Below the pieces are notes generated by a model. That model was not told the origin of the DNA, did no database searches, and saw only the letters and a list, made by a program, of their open reading frames with translations. A DNA stretch of 64,000 nt from Flavobacteriales bacterium (GTDB lineage: Bacteria; Bacteroidota; Bacteroidia; Flavobacteriales_F; PHOS-HE28), in NCBI GenBank assembly GCA_023957375.1, contig JAMLHB010000002.1, positions 62,001-126,000 of the forward strand. The letters are read 5' to 3'. Shown here piece after piece: positions 48,744-56,794 of this stretch. The stretch's first letter is position 1. Each line of letters opens with the position of its first letter. A program made the position numbers and the translations under genes.

Positions 48744-50015
48744 CTACCCCTGGCCCAAGCCTTGCATCAGCTCCCTCAGTTTGTCGGCCTCACCGGCACC
48801 ATCCAGCGCGGAGGCCGCCTTGGTGGCATTGCTTCGCAGTTCCTGGTAGCGCGCTGCATCCGCAAATAGGGCGGTAACGGCATGTTGCAACACTGCGGGT
48901 TCCGCCTTTGGGACCACCACCCCGCAAACGAACCTGCGCACGATGGCCGCCACCTCCGGCAGGTCGGTGGCCAGCACGGGGATGCCCGCGTGCAAGTAGT
49001 CGAAGAGCTTGTTGGGCAGGCTGAAGCGGTAGTTGAGGTTGGTGTCCTTGTCCAGGGTGAGGCCCAGGTCGGCGTTGCGGGTGTAGTCCATCATGCGGGC
49101 ATAGGGCATCTTGCCCATCAGGCGAACGCGGTCTTCAAGCGCATGCTCGTTCACCAACCGTTGCAGCACGGGCCAGGCATCCCCCCCGCCGATGATCAGC
49201 AACAGGAATTGGGGCAGACCGCGCATGGCCAGCACAGCCTCCTCCGCACCGCGGTCCATGTTGATGCCTGAGCCTTGGAGCACGAGGATGGGCTTGTCCA
49301 CAGGCAGGTCCAGTTCAGCACGGCTTGGCAACGGGCCGAGCACCCTTGGCATGGGGATGTTGCGCACCACGTGCAGGTCCTTGGCATAGCGCTCCTTGTA
49401 GGCATCGGCGATGCTCTGGTTCACGGTGATCACCGTGCGCAGCTTGGGGAAGACCCAGCGTTCGATGGCCAGCCACACGGCCCGCACCCGGGGGCGCTGC
49501 ACCAGTTCCGGCACCTCGGTGAAGAACTCGTGGGTGTCGTACACCAGCTTCTTTCCCCGGATGCGGGCTGCCAAGAAGTTGGGCAGCAGGGTGTCCAAGT
49601 CGTTGCTGAAGAACACCGTCCCTGCGCAGGGTCCGCTATTGGCCGGAGGTATTGCTTGGCGTGACCCTGCGGGGACGGCATTGGCCGGAGGTGTTGTTTG
49701 GCGTGACCCTGCGGGGACGGCGGGTCCGCTATTGGCCGGAGGCATCGTTTGGCGTGATCCTGCGGGGACGGCGAGCAGCAGGAAGAAGAGCCGCAGGTTG
49801 TATTCCGCATAGAACAGTGGCCCTTTGTTGAAGAGCAGCCGCATGCGCCGGGTGCGGTAAGGCCGCTCCAACGGCAGGCTGCCGGGCAGTTGGCGGCCCA
49901 CCAGCAGCACGTCGTAGTCCAGCTCCTGCAGCACTGTGCAGGTGCGGTGTACGCGGTTGTCCGTGGCCAGGTCATTGGTCACGCTGACAATGGCGCGTTG
50001 AAAGGGCAGCGGCAT
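48744..50015 (-). CDS. Family 4 (GT-B) glycosyltransferase with in-frame palindromic repeat insertion
   Basis: This 423-residue GT-B fold enzyme probably builds surface polysaccharide. The N-terminal domain has IVSVTNDLATDNRVHR and DTHEFFTEVPEL. The C-terminal donor-binding domain has LGLTLDKDTNLNYRFSLP followed by NKLFDYLHAGIPVLATDLP. Residues about 83-132 are an unusual Pro-rich stretch of three related units (VPAGSRQTMPPANSG, VPAGSRQTTPPANA, VPAGSRQAIPPANSG) between LRLFFLLLA and TVFFSNDLDTLLPN, two segments that would normally adjoin. The DNA there matches the intergenic palindromic element at 47613-47676. Without the insert the protein would be about 373 residues. The ATG at 50015 follows a TTACTTTG element by 5 nt. 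Whether the product is active is unknown, but the frame is intact. Confidence 0.88.
   Translation of the reverse strand: MPLPFQRAIVSVTNDLATDNRVHRTCTVLQELDYDVLLVGRQLPGSLPLERPYRTRRMRLLFNKGPLFYAEYNLRLFFLLLAVPAGSRQTMPPANSGPAVPAGSRQTTPPANAVPAGSRQAIPPANSGPCAGTVFFSNDLDTLLPNFLAARIRGKKLVYDTHEFFTEVPELVQRPRVRAVWLAIERWVFPKLRTVITVNQSIADAYKERYAKDLHVVRNIPMPRVLGPLPSRAELDLPVDKPILVLQGSGINMDRGAEEAVLAMRGLPQFLLLIIGGGDAWPVLQRLVNEHALEDRVRLMGKMPYARMMDYTRNADLGLTLDKDTNLNYRFSLPNKLFDYLHAGIPVLATDLPEVAAIVRRFVCGVVVPKAEPAVLQHAVTALFADAARYQELRSNATKAASALDGAGEADKLRELMQGLGQG
49616..49770. repeat. Family B palindromic repeats inside the glycosyltransferase reading frame
   Basis: There is one full unit (49616-49678) and two shortened units (49679-49720 and 49721-49770). 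Each carries TTGGCCGGAGG, a GGCGTGA segment and the end CCTGCGGGGACGG. Together they add about 150 nt and preserve the reading frame. Confidence 0.88.
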
Positions 50016-50020
50016 GCGGC

Positions 50021-50028
50021 CAAAGTAA
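50021..50028 (-). promoter_or_regulatory. -7-like element TTACTTTG 5 nt before the glycosyltransferase ATG
   Basis: Same octamer and near-identical spacing as before folK (7749-7756). Confidence 0.45.
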
Positions 50029-50060
50029 ACGCGGGGAAGTCCTGTTCATGCGGATCACAT

Positions 50061-50068
50061 TATCTTTG
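50061..50068 (+). promoter_or_regulatory. -7 element TATCTTTG of the DUF433/DUF5615 pair
   Basis: Exact TAnnTTTG match, 6 nt before ATG 50075. Confidence 0.55.
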
Positions 50069-50074
50069 ATTGCC

Positions 50075-50320
50075 ATGAAAGACAAAGCGGCATTGCTGAA
50101 GCGGATCACCGTGGATGACCGGATCTGCAACGGAAGACCGGTGATCCGTGGCATGCGCATCACGGCCCAGACCATTTTGGAATTTCTGATGGCCGGAACT
50201 TCGGAAGAAGAAGTGCTGAAACAGTACCCGATGTTGGAGCGGGACGACCTGGATGCCTGTCGCCAATTCGCGATTTCGTTGATGGCCAACAAGTATTCCG
50301 TGAAGGGCATCGCCGCGTGA
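50075..50320 (+). CDS. DUF433 protein, probable antitoxin
   Basis: This 81-residue protein belongs to the DUF433 family of small helical/winged-helix proteins, often found as antitoxins beside PIN-like DUF5615 toxins. The diagnostic text is RITVDDRICNGRPVIRGMRI followed by TILEFLMAGTSEEEVLKQYP. ATG 50075 (MKDKAALL) was preferred over an upstream ATG at 50048 because the -7 element TATCTTTG lies between them. Its stop is one base from the next start, so the two are an operon. It presumably binds the partner and represses the shared promoter; this is inferred from the family. Confidence 0.85.
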   Translation: MKDKAALLKRITVDDRICNGRPVIRGMRITAQTILEFLMAGTSEEEVLKQYPMLERDDLDACRQFAISLMANKYSVKGIAA

Positions 50321-50321
50321 C

Positions 50322-50663
50322 ATGCCCAAGTATCTGATCGACGCCAACCTGCCGCGTTGGTTCAGCCAGTGGAACAGCACGGAATACACACATCAGCACG
50401 ACATCAATCCGGCTGAACATGATCACGAGATCTGGGAGCATGCCAAAGCCAATGACCTCACGATCATCAGCAAGGACAGCGATTTTTCAAGCAGGATCTT
50501 ATTGAGTTCACCACCGCCGAAAGTGATCCATGTCAGGCTCGGCAACATGGATCTTCGCCATTTTCATGAAGCAATCGGGCGCTGCTGGGAAGATGTCCTG
50601 CGAATGAGCGAAACCCACAAGCTGGTGATCGTCCATGCCGATCGAATTGAGGGTGTGGAATAG
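50322..50663 (+). CDS. DUF5615 PIN-like protein, probable toxin/RNase
   Basis: This 113-residue protein of the DUF5615 (Mut7-C-like PIN) family is the usual partner of DUF433. The N-terminal YLIDANLPRWF carries the first conserved Asp, and TIISKDSDFSSR carries the central acidic pair typical of PIN-like nucleases; VIHVRLGNM follows. It is predicted to be an RNase-type toxin held in check by the DUF433 protein. The frame is complete and shows no damage, unlike most toxin genes near 57000. It lies just upstream of murB, which has its own weak promoter. Confidence 0.85.
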   Translation: MPKYLIDANLPRWFSQWNSTEYTHQHDINPAEHDHEIWEHAKANDLTIISKDSDFSSRILLSSPPPKVIHVRLGNMDLRHFHEAIGRCWEDVLRMSETHKLVIVHADRIEGVE

Positions 50664-50776
50664 AAAGAGTCGTTGACTACCGCACACATATTCACGTTGA
50701 AACTGCGGCATCATCGGACCAAAGCAAACACGGAAGGAAGGGGTAAACTTGCGCGCCGGAACCTACCGGCCCTGCC

Positions 50777-51793
50777 ATGGAGATCTTCCGCGACTTCAAC
50801 CTCAAGCCCTTCAACACCTTCCACGTGCCAGCGCGGGCCGCGCGGATGGCGCGTTTCAAGAACGTGGAAGAATTGCGCGCCCTGCTGAACGATCCCGAAC
50901 TGAAAGGCCTGCCGCGCTTAGTGTTGGGCGGCGGCAGCAACGTGCTCTTCACGCAGGATTGGCCCGGGGTGGTGCTGCTCAACGAGATCGGCGGCATGGA
51001 GCTGCTGCTGGAGACCGATGAGGCGGTGATCGTGCGGGCCGGAGCGGGCATGGTGTGGCACAACTTCGTGTCCTACTGCGTGGACCAAGGCTGGGGGGGC
51101 GTGGAAAACTTGTCGCTGATCCCCGGCCGTGTGGGAGCGGCGCCCATGCAGAACATCGGCGCTTACGGAGTGGAGATCAAGGAGCCGTTCCATCACCTCG
51201 AAGCGCTGCGCATCAGCGATGGCGAAGTGGTGCGCTTCGACACGCAGGCCTGCCGCTTCGGCTACCGCGAGAGCTTCTTCAAGCGCGAAGGCAAAGGGCA
51301 GTACATCATCCTATCCGTGGCCTTTCAGTTGAAGAAACACCCGCAACTGCACACGCACTACGGTAGCATCAAGGCAGAACTGGACAAACGTGGCATCACC
51401 GCACCCACTATCCGCGATGTGAGCGAGGCGGTGATCGCCATCCGGCGCAGCAAGCTGCCCAACCCCGAGGTGTTGGGCAATGCCGGCAGCTTCTTCAAGA
51501 ACCCCGTGGTTCCTGCGGAAGTGGCCGAGCGCATCAAAGCGGAACATCCGGACCTCTCCTCCTACCCCGCCGGTGATGGCCAAGTGAAGCTGGCCGCCGG
51601 GTGGCTGATCGAAAAGGCCGGATGGAAAGGCTTCCGCGAGGGCAACATCGGCGTACACAAGGACCAGGCACTGGTGCTGGTGAACTACGGCGGCGGCACG
51701 GGCAACGAGGTGTATGCGCTCTCCACGCGGGTGCTGGAAAGCGTGAAGGAGAAGTTCGGCGTGGAACTGGAGCGGGAGGTGAACATTGTTTGA
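50777..51793 (+). CDS. murB: UDP-N-acetylenolpyruvoylglucosamine reductase
   Basis: MurB is the FAD- and NADPH-dependent enzyme that reduces UDP-GlcNAc-enolpyruvate to UDP-MurNAc in peptidoglycan synthesis. The 338-residue length and motif set fit the type I (E. coli-like) form. FAD-binding segments are VLGGGSNVLF and SLIPGRVGAAPMQNIGAYG. The substrate-binding GYRESFFK is present, and the catalytic Ser lies in NAGSFFKNP. The C-terminal AGWLIEKAGWKGFREG and VLVNYGGGTGNEV follow. A weak -7-like element (TAAACTTG, 50744-50751) lies 25 nt before the ATG. No other mur genes are adjacent. Confidence 0.95.
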   Translation: MEIFRDFNLKPFNTFHVPARAARMARFKNVEELRALLNDPELKGLPRLVLGGGSNVLFTQDWPGVVLLNEIGGMELLLETDEAVIVRAGAGMVWHNFVSYCVDQGWGGVENLSLIPGRVGAAPMQNIGAYGVEIKEPFHHLEALRISDGEVVRFDTQACRFGYRESFFKREGKGQYIILSVAFQLKKHPQLHTHYGSIKAELDKRGITAPTIRDVSEAVIAIRRSKLPNPEVLGNAGSFFKNPVVPAEVAERIKAEHPDLSSYPAGDGQVKLAAGWLIEKAGWKGFREGNIGVHKDQALVLVNYGGGTGNEVYALSTRVLESVKEKFGVELEREVNIV

Positions 51794-52158
51794 GCGTGGC
51801 GGACTCCTGAAACGCACGCGAAGACGCAAAGGCGCGAAGAAGTCCCAACAGAGGCATTTCCACGGGGTCCTAAGCCTGGGCTTCAGGGCTATCGCCTCTT
51901 AATACTGCGCCTGGCGGCGCTTCTCCAATACTTGGGCGAACCACGGATCCACACGGATGGACACGGATCGCGAACGTCTCCGGTTATCGGACGCAAAGGC
52001 GTGGCTCACTTTCCACATCGCGTATTTATCAGTGTGCATCAGCGTTCATCCGTGGTTAAGAATTCGGGAGAGCCGCGACCGCAGGGCGCGCAAGAGGCGA
52101 TAGCCCTGGCCTGGGCTTTAATTCCAGTGCTTCTTGCTTTCCTTCGCAACTTCAATCC
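51794..52158. other. Intergenic stretch with dispersed repeats, no gene
   Basis: It holds a copy of the CCACGGATCCACACGGATGG type repeat at 51941-51968 and an inverted relative at 52032-52056 (GTTCATCCGTGGTTA). A third copy is at 56431-56460. GAAGACGCAAAGGCGCGAAG (51819-51838) is another low-complexity string. A -7-like TTCCTTCG at 52139-52146 may drive the S9 peptidase. Confidence 0.55.
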
Positions 52159-54333
52159 ATGCCCATGTTCCGTCGCACGCTCCTGCTGATCGCCGTCCTT
52201 GGCACCACGCTGCTTCCCGCACAGGAGAAGCACAAGCTCACCCTCACCGACGCCATCCTCAAGGGGCGCGAGTACTACCCTGAGCAAGTGCAGGCCCTGC
52301 AATGGATCAAGGGCACCAGCAACTACTGCTTCATCAAGGACAACCAGCTGGTGCAGGGTAGCTTGAAGGGCAAGGATGCCGTGCTGGCCACGGTGGAGGA
52401 CCTCTCGCGCGGGCTGGCCACGGGCGATAGCGTGAAGCGCTTCCCCCGGGTGGAATGGACCGATGCCAAGACCTTCCTCTTCCAGCTTGGCGCACGCACG
52501 TATGCGTACGATGCCGCGAGCAAAACCAGCGCGCTGCGCTTCACCCTGCCCGCTGATGCGGAAAATGAGGATCACGACGAAGCTTACCGCCACGTGGCCT
52601 TTACGCGCGGCGAAAACCTGTTCATCGCGGGGCCGGACAGCATCACACAGGTCACCTTCGACGGCACCGACGGCATTGTGAACGGCAAGAGCGTACACCG
52701 CGAGGAATACGGCATCACCAAGGGTACCTTCTGGAGCCCCGACGGCAGCAAGCTCGCCTTCTACCGCATGGACGAGACCATGGTGACGCCCTACTACGTG
52801 GAAGACATCAGCACCACGCCCAGCACCTTCAAGAAATTCCGCTACCCCATGGCGGGGCAGACCAGCCACCACGTAACGCTTGGTGTGTACGACCTGCGCA
52901 CGGGAAAGACCGCGTTCATCACGCCGGAAGGCCCGCCGGACCACTACCTCACCAACATCAGCTGGGAACCGGACAACCAGCACGTGCAGATCATCGTGCT
53001 GGACCGCGCCACGGACCACTTCCGCGTGGAACGCTTCGATGCCGCCACGGGCAAGGCCGAGCGCACGCTCTTCGAAGAGCGCAACGACAAGTGGCTGGAG
53101 CCCGAGCACCCGCTCACCTTCCTGAAGACGCAGCCCACGCGCTACATCCACTGGAGCCAGCGCGACGGCTGGTGGCACCTCTACCTGTACGACACCAAGC
53201 TGGGCATGGTGCGCCAGCTCACCAAGGGCAATTGGGTGGTGAAGGACATCCTGGGCTTTGATGCCAAGGATCGCAACGTGTTCGTGGAGGGCACCGCACC
53301 GATCGACCCCAAGGACCCGAAGGGCGCGATGGAAACACAGCTGTACCGCGTGGAGCTCGCCACGGGCAAAACGGTGCGGCTCACGGCGGAGGCAGGCACG
53401 CACAGCGGGCAACTAAGCACGGACGGCCGCTACTTGATCGACCGCTGGAGCAGCCTCACGGTGCCGGGCGTCACCGAAGTGCTGGACGCCGCCACGGGCA
53501 AGCGCGTGAAGACCCTGCTGGCCAGCCGCGACCCGATGGCCCAAGTGGCCAAGGGCAACATTGAATTCGTGCAGGTGCCCGGAGAGAACGGCGACGTGCT
53601 CAACGGGCGCATCATCAAGCCCAGCTTCTTCCAAAGCCGCGACCAATACCCGGTGATCGTGTACACCTACAACGGCCCGCACGTGCAACTGGTCACCAAC
53701 AGCTTTCTCGGCGGCGCACCGCTATGGATGATCGAGGCGGCGGAGCGCGGCTACATCGTCTTTACCGTGGACGGCCACGGCAGCGGCAACCGCGGGCTGG
53801 CGTTCGAGCAGGTGATCTACCGCCAGCTCGGCATCACCGAGGTGAAGGACCAACTGCACGGCGCCGACTACCTGAAAAACCTGCCCTACGTGGACAGCCG
53901 CCGCATGGCGGTACACGGCTGGAGCTTCGGCGGGCACGTTACGGAAGCTTTGATGTTGCGCGCGCCGGGCGTGTTCCAGGTGGGCGTGGCCGGCGGTGCC
54001 GTGCAGGACTGGCGCTTGTATGAGGTGATGTACACCGAACGCTACATGGACACGCCGCAGGAAAACCCGAAGGGCTATGATGAAACGGCACTTCCCCCCA
54101 TCGCCGACCAATTGCGCGGACACCTGCTGCTGATCCACGACAACATGGACGAGACCGTGGTACCGGAACATGCACTGCGCTTCCTGAAGAGCTGCGTGGA
54201 CAAGGGTGTGTACCCGGATTTCTTCTACTACCCAGGCCACCCGCACAACGTGCGCGGCAAGGATCGGGTGCATTTGTACACGCAGATCCTGGACTACATC
54301 GACACGCACTTGGGGGTGGGGATGAGAAAATGA
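52159..54333 (+). CDS. S9 family prolyl oligopeptidase / dipeptidyl peptidase IV-like
   Basis: This 724-residue exported serine peptidase would cleave short peptides after proline-type residues, in the periplasm or outside the cell. The signal peptide (RRTLLLIAVLGTTLLPAQ) is followed by an N-terminal beta-propeller (DPPIV_N-type, with YGITKGTFWSPDGSKLAFYR and NWVVKDILGFDAKDRNVF). The C-terminal alpha/beta-hydrolase has the nucleophile in GWSFGG (Ser589), the acid in HDNMDETV (about Asp664) and the His in GHPHNV (about His696). These correspond to the DPP IV triad order. The length is typical. The start is ATG 52159 or, two codons on, 52165. DPP IV is the closest guess; substrate specificity cannot be proven from motifs. 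Confidence 0.9.
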   Translation: MPMFRRTLLLIAVLGTTLLPAQEKHKLTLTDAILKGREYYPEQVQALQWIKGTSNYCFIKDNQLVQGSLKGKDAVLATVEDLSRGLATGDSVKRFPRVEWTDAKTFLFQLGARTYAYDAASKTSALRFTLPADAENEDHDEAYRHVAFTRGENLFIAGPDSITQVTFDGTDGIVNGKSVHREEYGITKGTFWSPDGSKLAFYRMDETMVTPYYVEDISTTPSTFKKFRYPMAGQTSHHVTLGVYDLRTGKTAFITPEGPPDHYLTNISWEPDNQHVQIIVLDRATDHFRVERFDAATGKAERTLFEERNDKWLEPEHPLTFLKTQPTRYIHWSQRDGWWHLYLYDTKLGMVRQLTKGNWVVKDILGFDAKDRNVFVEGTAPIDPKDPKGAMETQLYRVELATGKTVRLTAEAGTHSGQLSTDGRYLIDRWSSLTVPGVTEVLDAATGKRVKTLLASRDPMAQVAKGNIEFVQVPGENGDVLNGRIIKPSFFQSRDQYPVIVYTYNGPHVQLVTNSFLGGAPLWMIEAAERGYIVFTVDGHGSGNRGLAFEQVIYRQLGITEVKDQLHGADYLKNLPYVDSRRMAVHGWSFGGHVTEALMLRAPGVFQVGVAGGAVQDWRLYEVMYTERYMDTPQENPKGYDETALPPIADQLRGHLLLIHDNMDETVVPEHALRFLKSCVDKGVYPDFFYYPGHPHNVRGKDRVHLYTQILDYIDTHLGVGMRK

Positions 54334-54404
54334 GAAGGAGTGAAGGAGCGAAGGAGCGAAGGAGCGAAGAAGTGAAGAAGTGAAGAAGTGAAGAAGTGAA
54401 GAAG
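54334..54404. repeat. 8-bp tandem repeat (GAAGGAGC/GAAGAAGT)
   Basis: Eight full octamers plus a partial one begin directly after the S9 stop codon: four GAAGGAG(T/C) then four GAAGAAGT. The purine-rich strand is the plus strand. Similar strings occur at 55709-55728 and 59078-59098. Confidence 0.85.
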
Positions 54405-54460
54405 AACGTTGCCTCAGGCTTCGCTGCGCAGGGCCACTGATGGAGCTGTGAGGTCCTGTC

Positions 54461-55648
54461 TTACGGCATCACCACCAGGCGCTGCACGGTGTTGGATCCT
54501 TGCCCGGTGGGTCGTACGAAGTAGGTACCCGGGGACAGCTCTTCCAAACTCAGCCGTTGGCCTGAAACCGGCACGGTCCACTCACGCGCCACGCGCCCTA
54601 TTGCATCCATCAGGAGCACGTTCTTGCCTATCGCCCCTGCCCCATTATATCGCAACTCCACGCTGCCTTTCGCGGGATTGGGCCACAGCTCGAACACGGG
54701 CTGCGCCTTCATTTCATGAATGTCCACAGGCCCCGCCGGAATGGCCAGCACTGCCGTAGTGCCGATGGCTATCCGTGTGAGATTCGTCCAATAAGCCGTG
54801 TCGATGTACTGCAGCTCATCCGTTGGCGAATGGTAGTGCGGGTTGGGATCATCGTCGAAATCCTCGATCAGCAGGATGGCCCCGTAGCCTTCGCTCCAGA
54901 ACGACGCATGGTCGCTGTACGTCTCGCCGGGGTTGTTCACCGCGATCGGCAGGCTCAGCCCGTAAGTGGTGTTCACCAGAAGCATGGAATCCTTGAGGGC
55001 GATGCTGTTGCCTACGGCACGCGTGTGGATCCGCAGCAGGCCGTCCCCATTGCCGTCGTACCCGATGGCATCCATGTTCACCACGGCGGTGATCTGTTCA
55101 TCGTTGCCCGCTGCTGCGCTCGCGTAGTAGGCACTTCCCAGCATGCCCTGCTCCTCCTTGTCCCACAGCGCGAACACCACCGTGTTTTCAAAATCCTGGC
55201 CGGCCATCACGCGGGCGGCTTCCAGCACCGCGCAGGTGCCGCTGCCGTCATCGTCCGCGCCGGGTGCGGTGGTGCCGCCCGGCATCGCATCGTAGTGCGC
55301 GCAAATGATCACCTTCCGCTCCGGATGCAGCAGGCCGGGCTTCTCCACCAGCACATTGGCACCGTTGCCGCTGAACGCCTGCACCGTTGGCGCATAGCCC
55401 ATCCGCGTGAACTCCTGCTGCAGCCATGCCTCCGCCAGCGCATTGCCCGGCTGAAAGGAATTCCGCGAGAGGATGGCCTGCGGGCCGCTGCCCACGTCCA
55501 CCGCCACTTGGCCGGTAAGCCGCTGCGCCCGCCACACTAATGAATCCGTGTTCACGGCATCCAGTATTTGCTGAACAACAGGGCTCTGCGCCGGGGCAGG
55601 GAACACGTTCAACAAACACGCCAGCAGCAGGACCATGCCGTTCCGCAT
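54461..55648 (-). CDS. M28 family zinc peptidase with T9SS type A sorting domain
   Basis: This 395-residue secreted aminopeptidase-type enzyme of family M28 has two zinc ions bound by His/Asp/Glu residues. The signal peptide (VLLLACLLNVFPAPAQ) is followed by the catalytic domain: VIICAHYDAMPGG (His and Asp), GADDDGSGTCAVLE (bridging Asp), ALWDKEEQGMLGS (catalytic Glu pair), NMDAIGYDGNGDG and NPHYHSPTDEL (last His). The final ~75 residues (FELWPNPAKGSVELRY to GTYFVRPTG) are a type A T9SS sorting domain. All zinc ligands appear present. The ATG lies 4 nt after a TAACTTTC element. With the neighbouring S9 enzyme it suggests extracellular peptide use. Confidence 0.92.
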   Translation of the reverse strand: MRNGMVLLLACLLNVFPAPAQSPVVQQILDAVNTDSLVWRAQRLTGQVAVDVGSGPQAILSRNSFQPGNALAEAWLQQEFTRMGYAPTVQAFSGNGANVLVEKPGLLHPERKVIICAHYDAMPGGTTAPGADDDGSGTCAVLEAARVMAGQDFENTVVFALWDKEEQGMLGSAYYASAAAGNDEQITAVVNMDAIGYDGNGDGLLRIHTRAVGNSIALKDSMLLVNTTYGLSLPIAVNNPGETYSDHASFWSEGYGAILLIEDFDDDPNPHYHSPTDELQYIDTAYWTNLTRIAIGTTAVLAIPAGPVDIHEMKAQPVFELWPNPAKGSVELRYNGAGAIGKNVLLMDAIGRVAREWTVPVSGQRLSLEELSPGTYFVRPTGQGSNTVQRLVVMP

Positions 55649-55652
55649 GGCC

Positions 55653-55660
55653 GAAAGTTA
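55653..55660 (-). promoter_or_regulatory. -7-like element TAACTTTC 4 nt before the M28 ATG
   Basis: One mismatch to TAnnTTTG, at the very short spacing seen before folK, purM, the TPR gene and others. Confidence 0.4.
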
Positions 55661-55834
55661 CTGAGCCGGTGATGAAGATCCGGTCTCCCCGATTGGCGCC
55701 CGTAATGGTGAAGAAGAGAAGAAGTGAAGATGGGCGCAGCTTCCCCACTTCATTACTTCTTCACGAATTACCGGCAAGGACCGCTTCTTTGCCACCGTCT
55801 CAGTAGCTTCCCCGGCAGTGCCGACCTTTGCCCC

Positions 55835-56404
55835 ATGGCCGCCACCCTCACCGTCCGCAACATGGTCTGCGCCCGCTGCGTGGCCGCCGTGCAGCGCATC
55901 CTGGAGGCCAATGGCCTTCCCGCCAAACACATCGACCTCGGCGAGGTGGAACTGGAGAAGGAACCCACCGACGCCCAGCTTACCGCCCTCGGCGAAGCCC
56001 TGCAAGCCGAAGGTTTCGAGCTGGTCAGCAGCCGCGACGCCGCCACCATCGCCCGCATCAAGGCCGCCATCGTGAAGCTCGTGCACCACAGCGACGAAGC
56101 CGCGCCGAAGGTGAAGCTCAGCGAGCACCTCAGCGACGCGCTGCACCGCGACTACTCCAGCCTCTCCGCACTCTTCACCCAGGTGGAAGGCATCACCATC
56201 GAGCAGTTCTTCCTGTTGCAACGCCTGGAGCGCGTGAAGGAACTGATCCGCTACGACGAGCTCACCCTCAGCGAGATCGCCTTCCGCACCGGCTTCAGCA
56301 GCGTGGCCCACCTCAGCGCACAGTTCAAGAAGCTCACAGGAATGACGCCCTCGGCGTTCAAGGGGATGGGGCATGGGCGGGTGGGGCTGGACCGGGTGGG
56401 GTGA
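55835..56404 (+). CDS. Short AraC-type HTH regulator with an HMA-like N-terminus
   Basis: This 189-residue regulator has an N-terminal domain (TLTVRNMVCARCVAAVQRIL) with a CxxC motif resembling the metal-binding loop of heavy-metal-associated domains. A C-terminal AraC DNA-binding domain follows (LQRLERVKELIRYDELTLSE, IAFRTGFSSVAHLSAQFKKL, TGMTPSAFKGMG). This architecture recurs in Bacteroidota, often near metal-handling genes; the target here is unknown. The ATG lies 4 nt after GACCTTTG. The last ~130 nt of the gene, including a Gly-rich tail (MGHGRVGLDRVG) past the conserved domain, are repeated four more times downstream, each copy after a toxin-antitoxin module. Confidence 0.88.
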   Translation: MAATLTVRNMVCARCVAAVQRILEANGLPAKHIDLGEVELEKEPTDAQLTALGEALQAEGFELVSSRDAATIARIKAAIVKLVHHSDEAAPKVKLSEHLSDALHRDYSSLSALFTQVEGITIEQFFLLQRLERVKELIRYDELTLSEIAFRTGFSSVAHLSAQFKKLTGMTPSAFKGMGHGRVGLDRVG

Positions 56405-56408
56405 GGAG
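56275..56408 (+). repeat. AraC 3'-end repeat, copy 1 (native gene end)
   Basis: From GATCGCCTTCCGCACCGG through the stop to GGGGTGAGG. Shared core elements are AAGCTCAC, ATGACGCCCTCGGCGTTCAA and the end GACCGGGTGGGGTGAGG. The core contains the hairpin ACGCC-CTC-GGCGT. Copies 2-5 are listed separately. Confidence 0.85.
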
Positions 56409-56430
56409 GAACAACCACGGGTGTCCATTC

Positions 56431-56517
56431 ACCACGGATGCACATGGATGGACACGGATGATGACCTCGTTGTCCAACCCATCGATCCTTGCTGCCCTGA
56501 GCCCGTCGAAGGGCAGC
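56431..56517. repeat. Two dispersed repeat motifs upstream of hicB copy 1
   Basis: 56431-56460 is the CCACGGATGCACATGGATGG type repeat also found at 51941 and 52032. 56491-56517 is a hairpin with arms GCTGCCCT / AGGGCAGC around GAGCCCGTCGA, a motif type widespread in environmental bacterial genomes. Confidence 0.65.
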
Positions 56518-56545
56518 TGCCCCCCATCACCCACTGGCTATTGCC

Positions 56546-56553
56546 TATCTTTG
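56546..56553 (+). promoter_or_regulatory. -7 element TATCTTTG of hicBA copy 1
   Basis: Exact TAnnTTTG match, 16 nt before ATG 56570; conserved in the second hicBA copy (57934-57941). Confidence 0.6.
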
Positions 56554-56569
56554 AGCAACATCAGGGCAC

Positions 56570-56794
56570 ATGAAAACCACAAGGGAACTCACCGCCATCA
56601 TTGAGCGTGAAGGCAACGGCTATGTGAGCCTGTGCCCCGAACTGGATGTGGCCAGCCAGGGCGATACCATCGAGGAGGCGCGTGCCAATCTGGTGGAGGC
56701 CTTGGAGCTGTTCTTCGAGACAGCCTCTCTTGGCGAAGTGCGTGAAAGGCTGCACGAGGAAGTGCTGGTGACCCGTGTGCGCGTGGCCGTGTGA
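56570..56794 (+). CDS. hicB: HicB-family antitoxin, copy 1
   Basis: This 74-residue protein of the HicB-like antitoxin family (partial RNase H fold) starts MKTTRELTAIIEREGNGYVS and continues LCPELDVASQGDTIEEARAN, the classic HicB pattern. It would bind and neutralise the HicA RNase and may repress the operon. It differs from copy 2 at only two residues (Leu/Pro in TAS-GEV, and Val/Ile near the end), so the duplication is recent. Its stop overlaps the hicA start (TGATG). The partner hicA in this copy is broken, so this antitoxin may now be solitary, or act on the toxin of copy 2. Confidence 0.88.
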   Translation: MKTTRELTAIIEREGNGYVSLCPELDVASQGDTIEEARANLVEALELFFETASLGEVRERLHEEVLVTRVRVAV

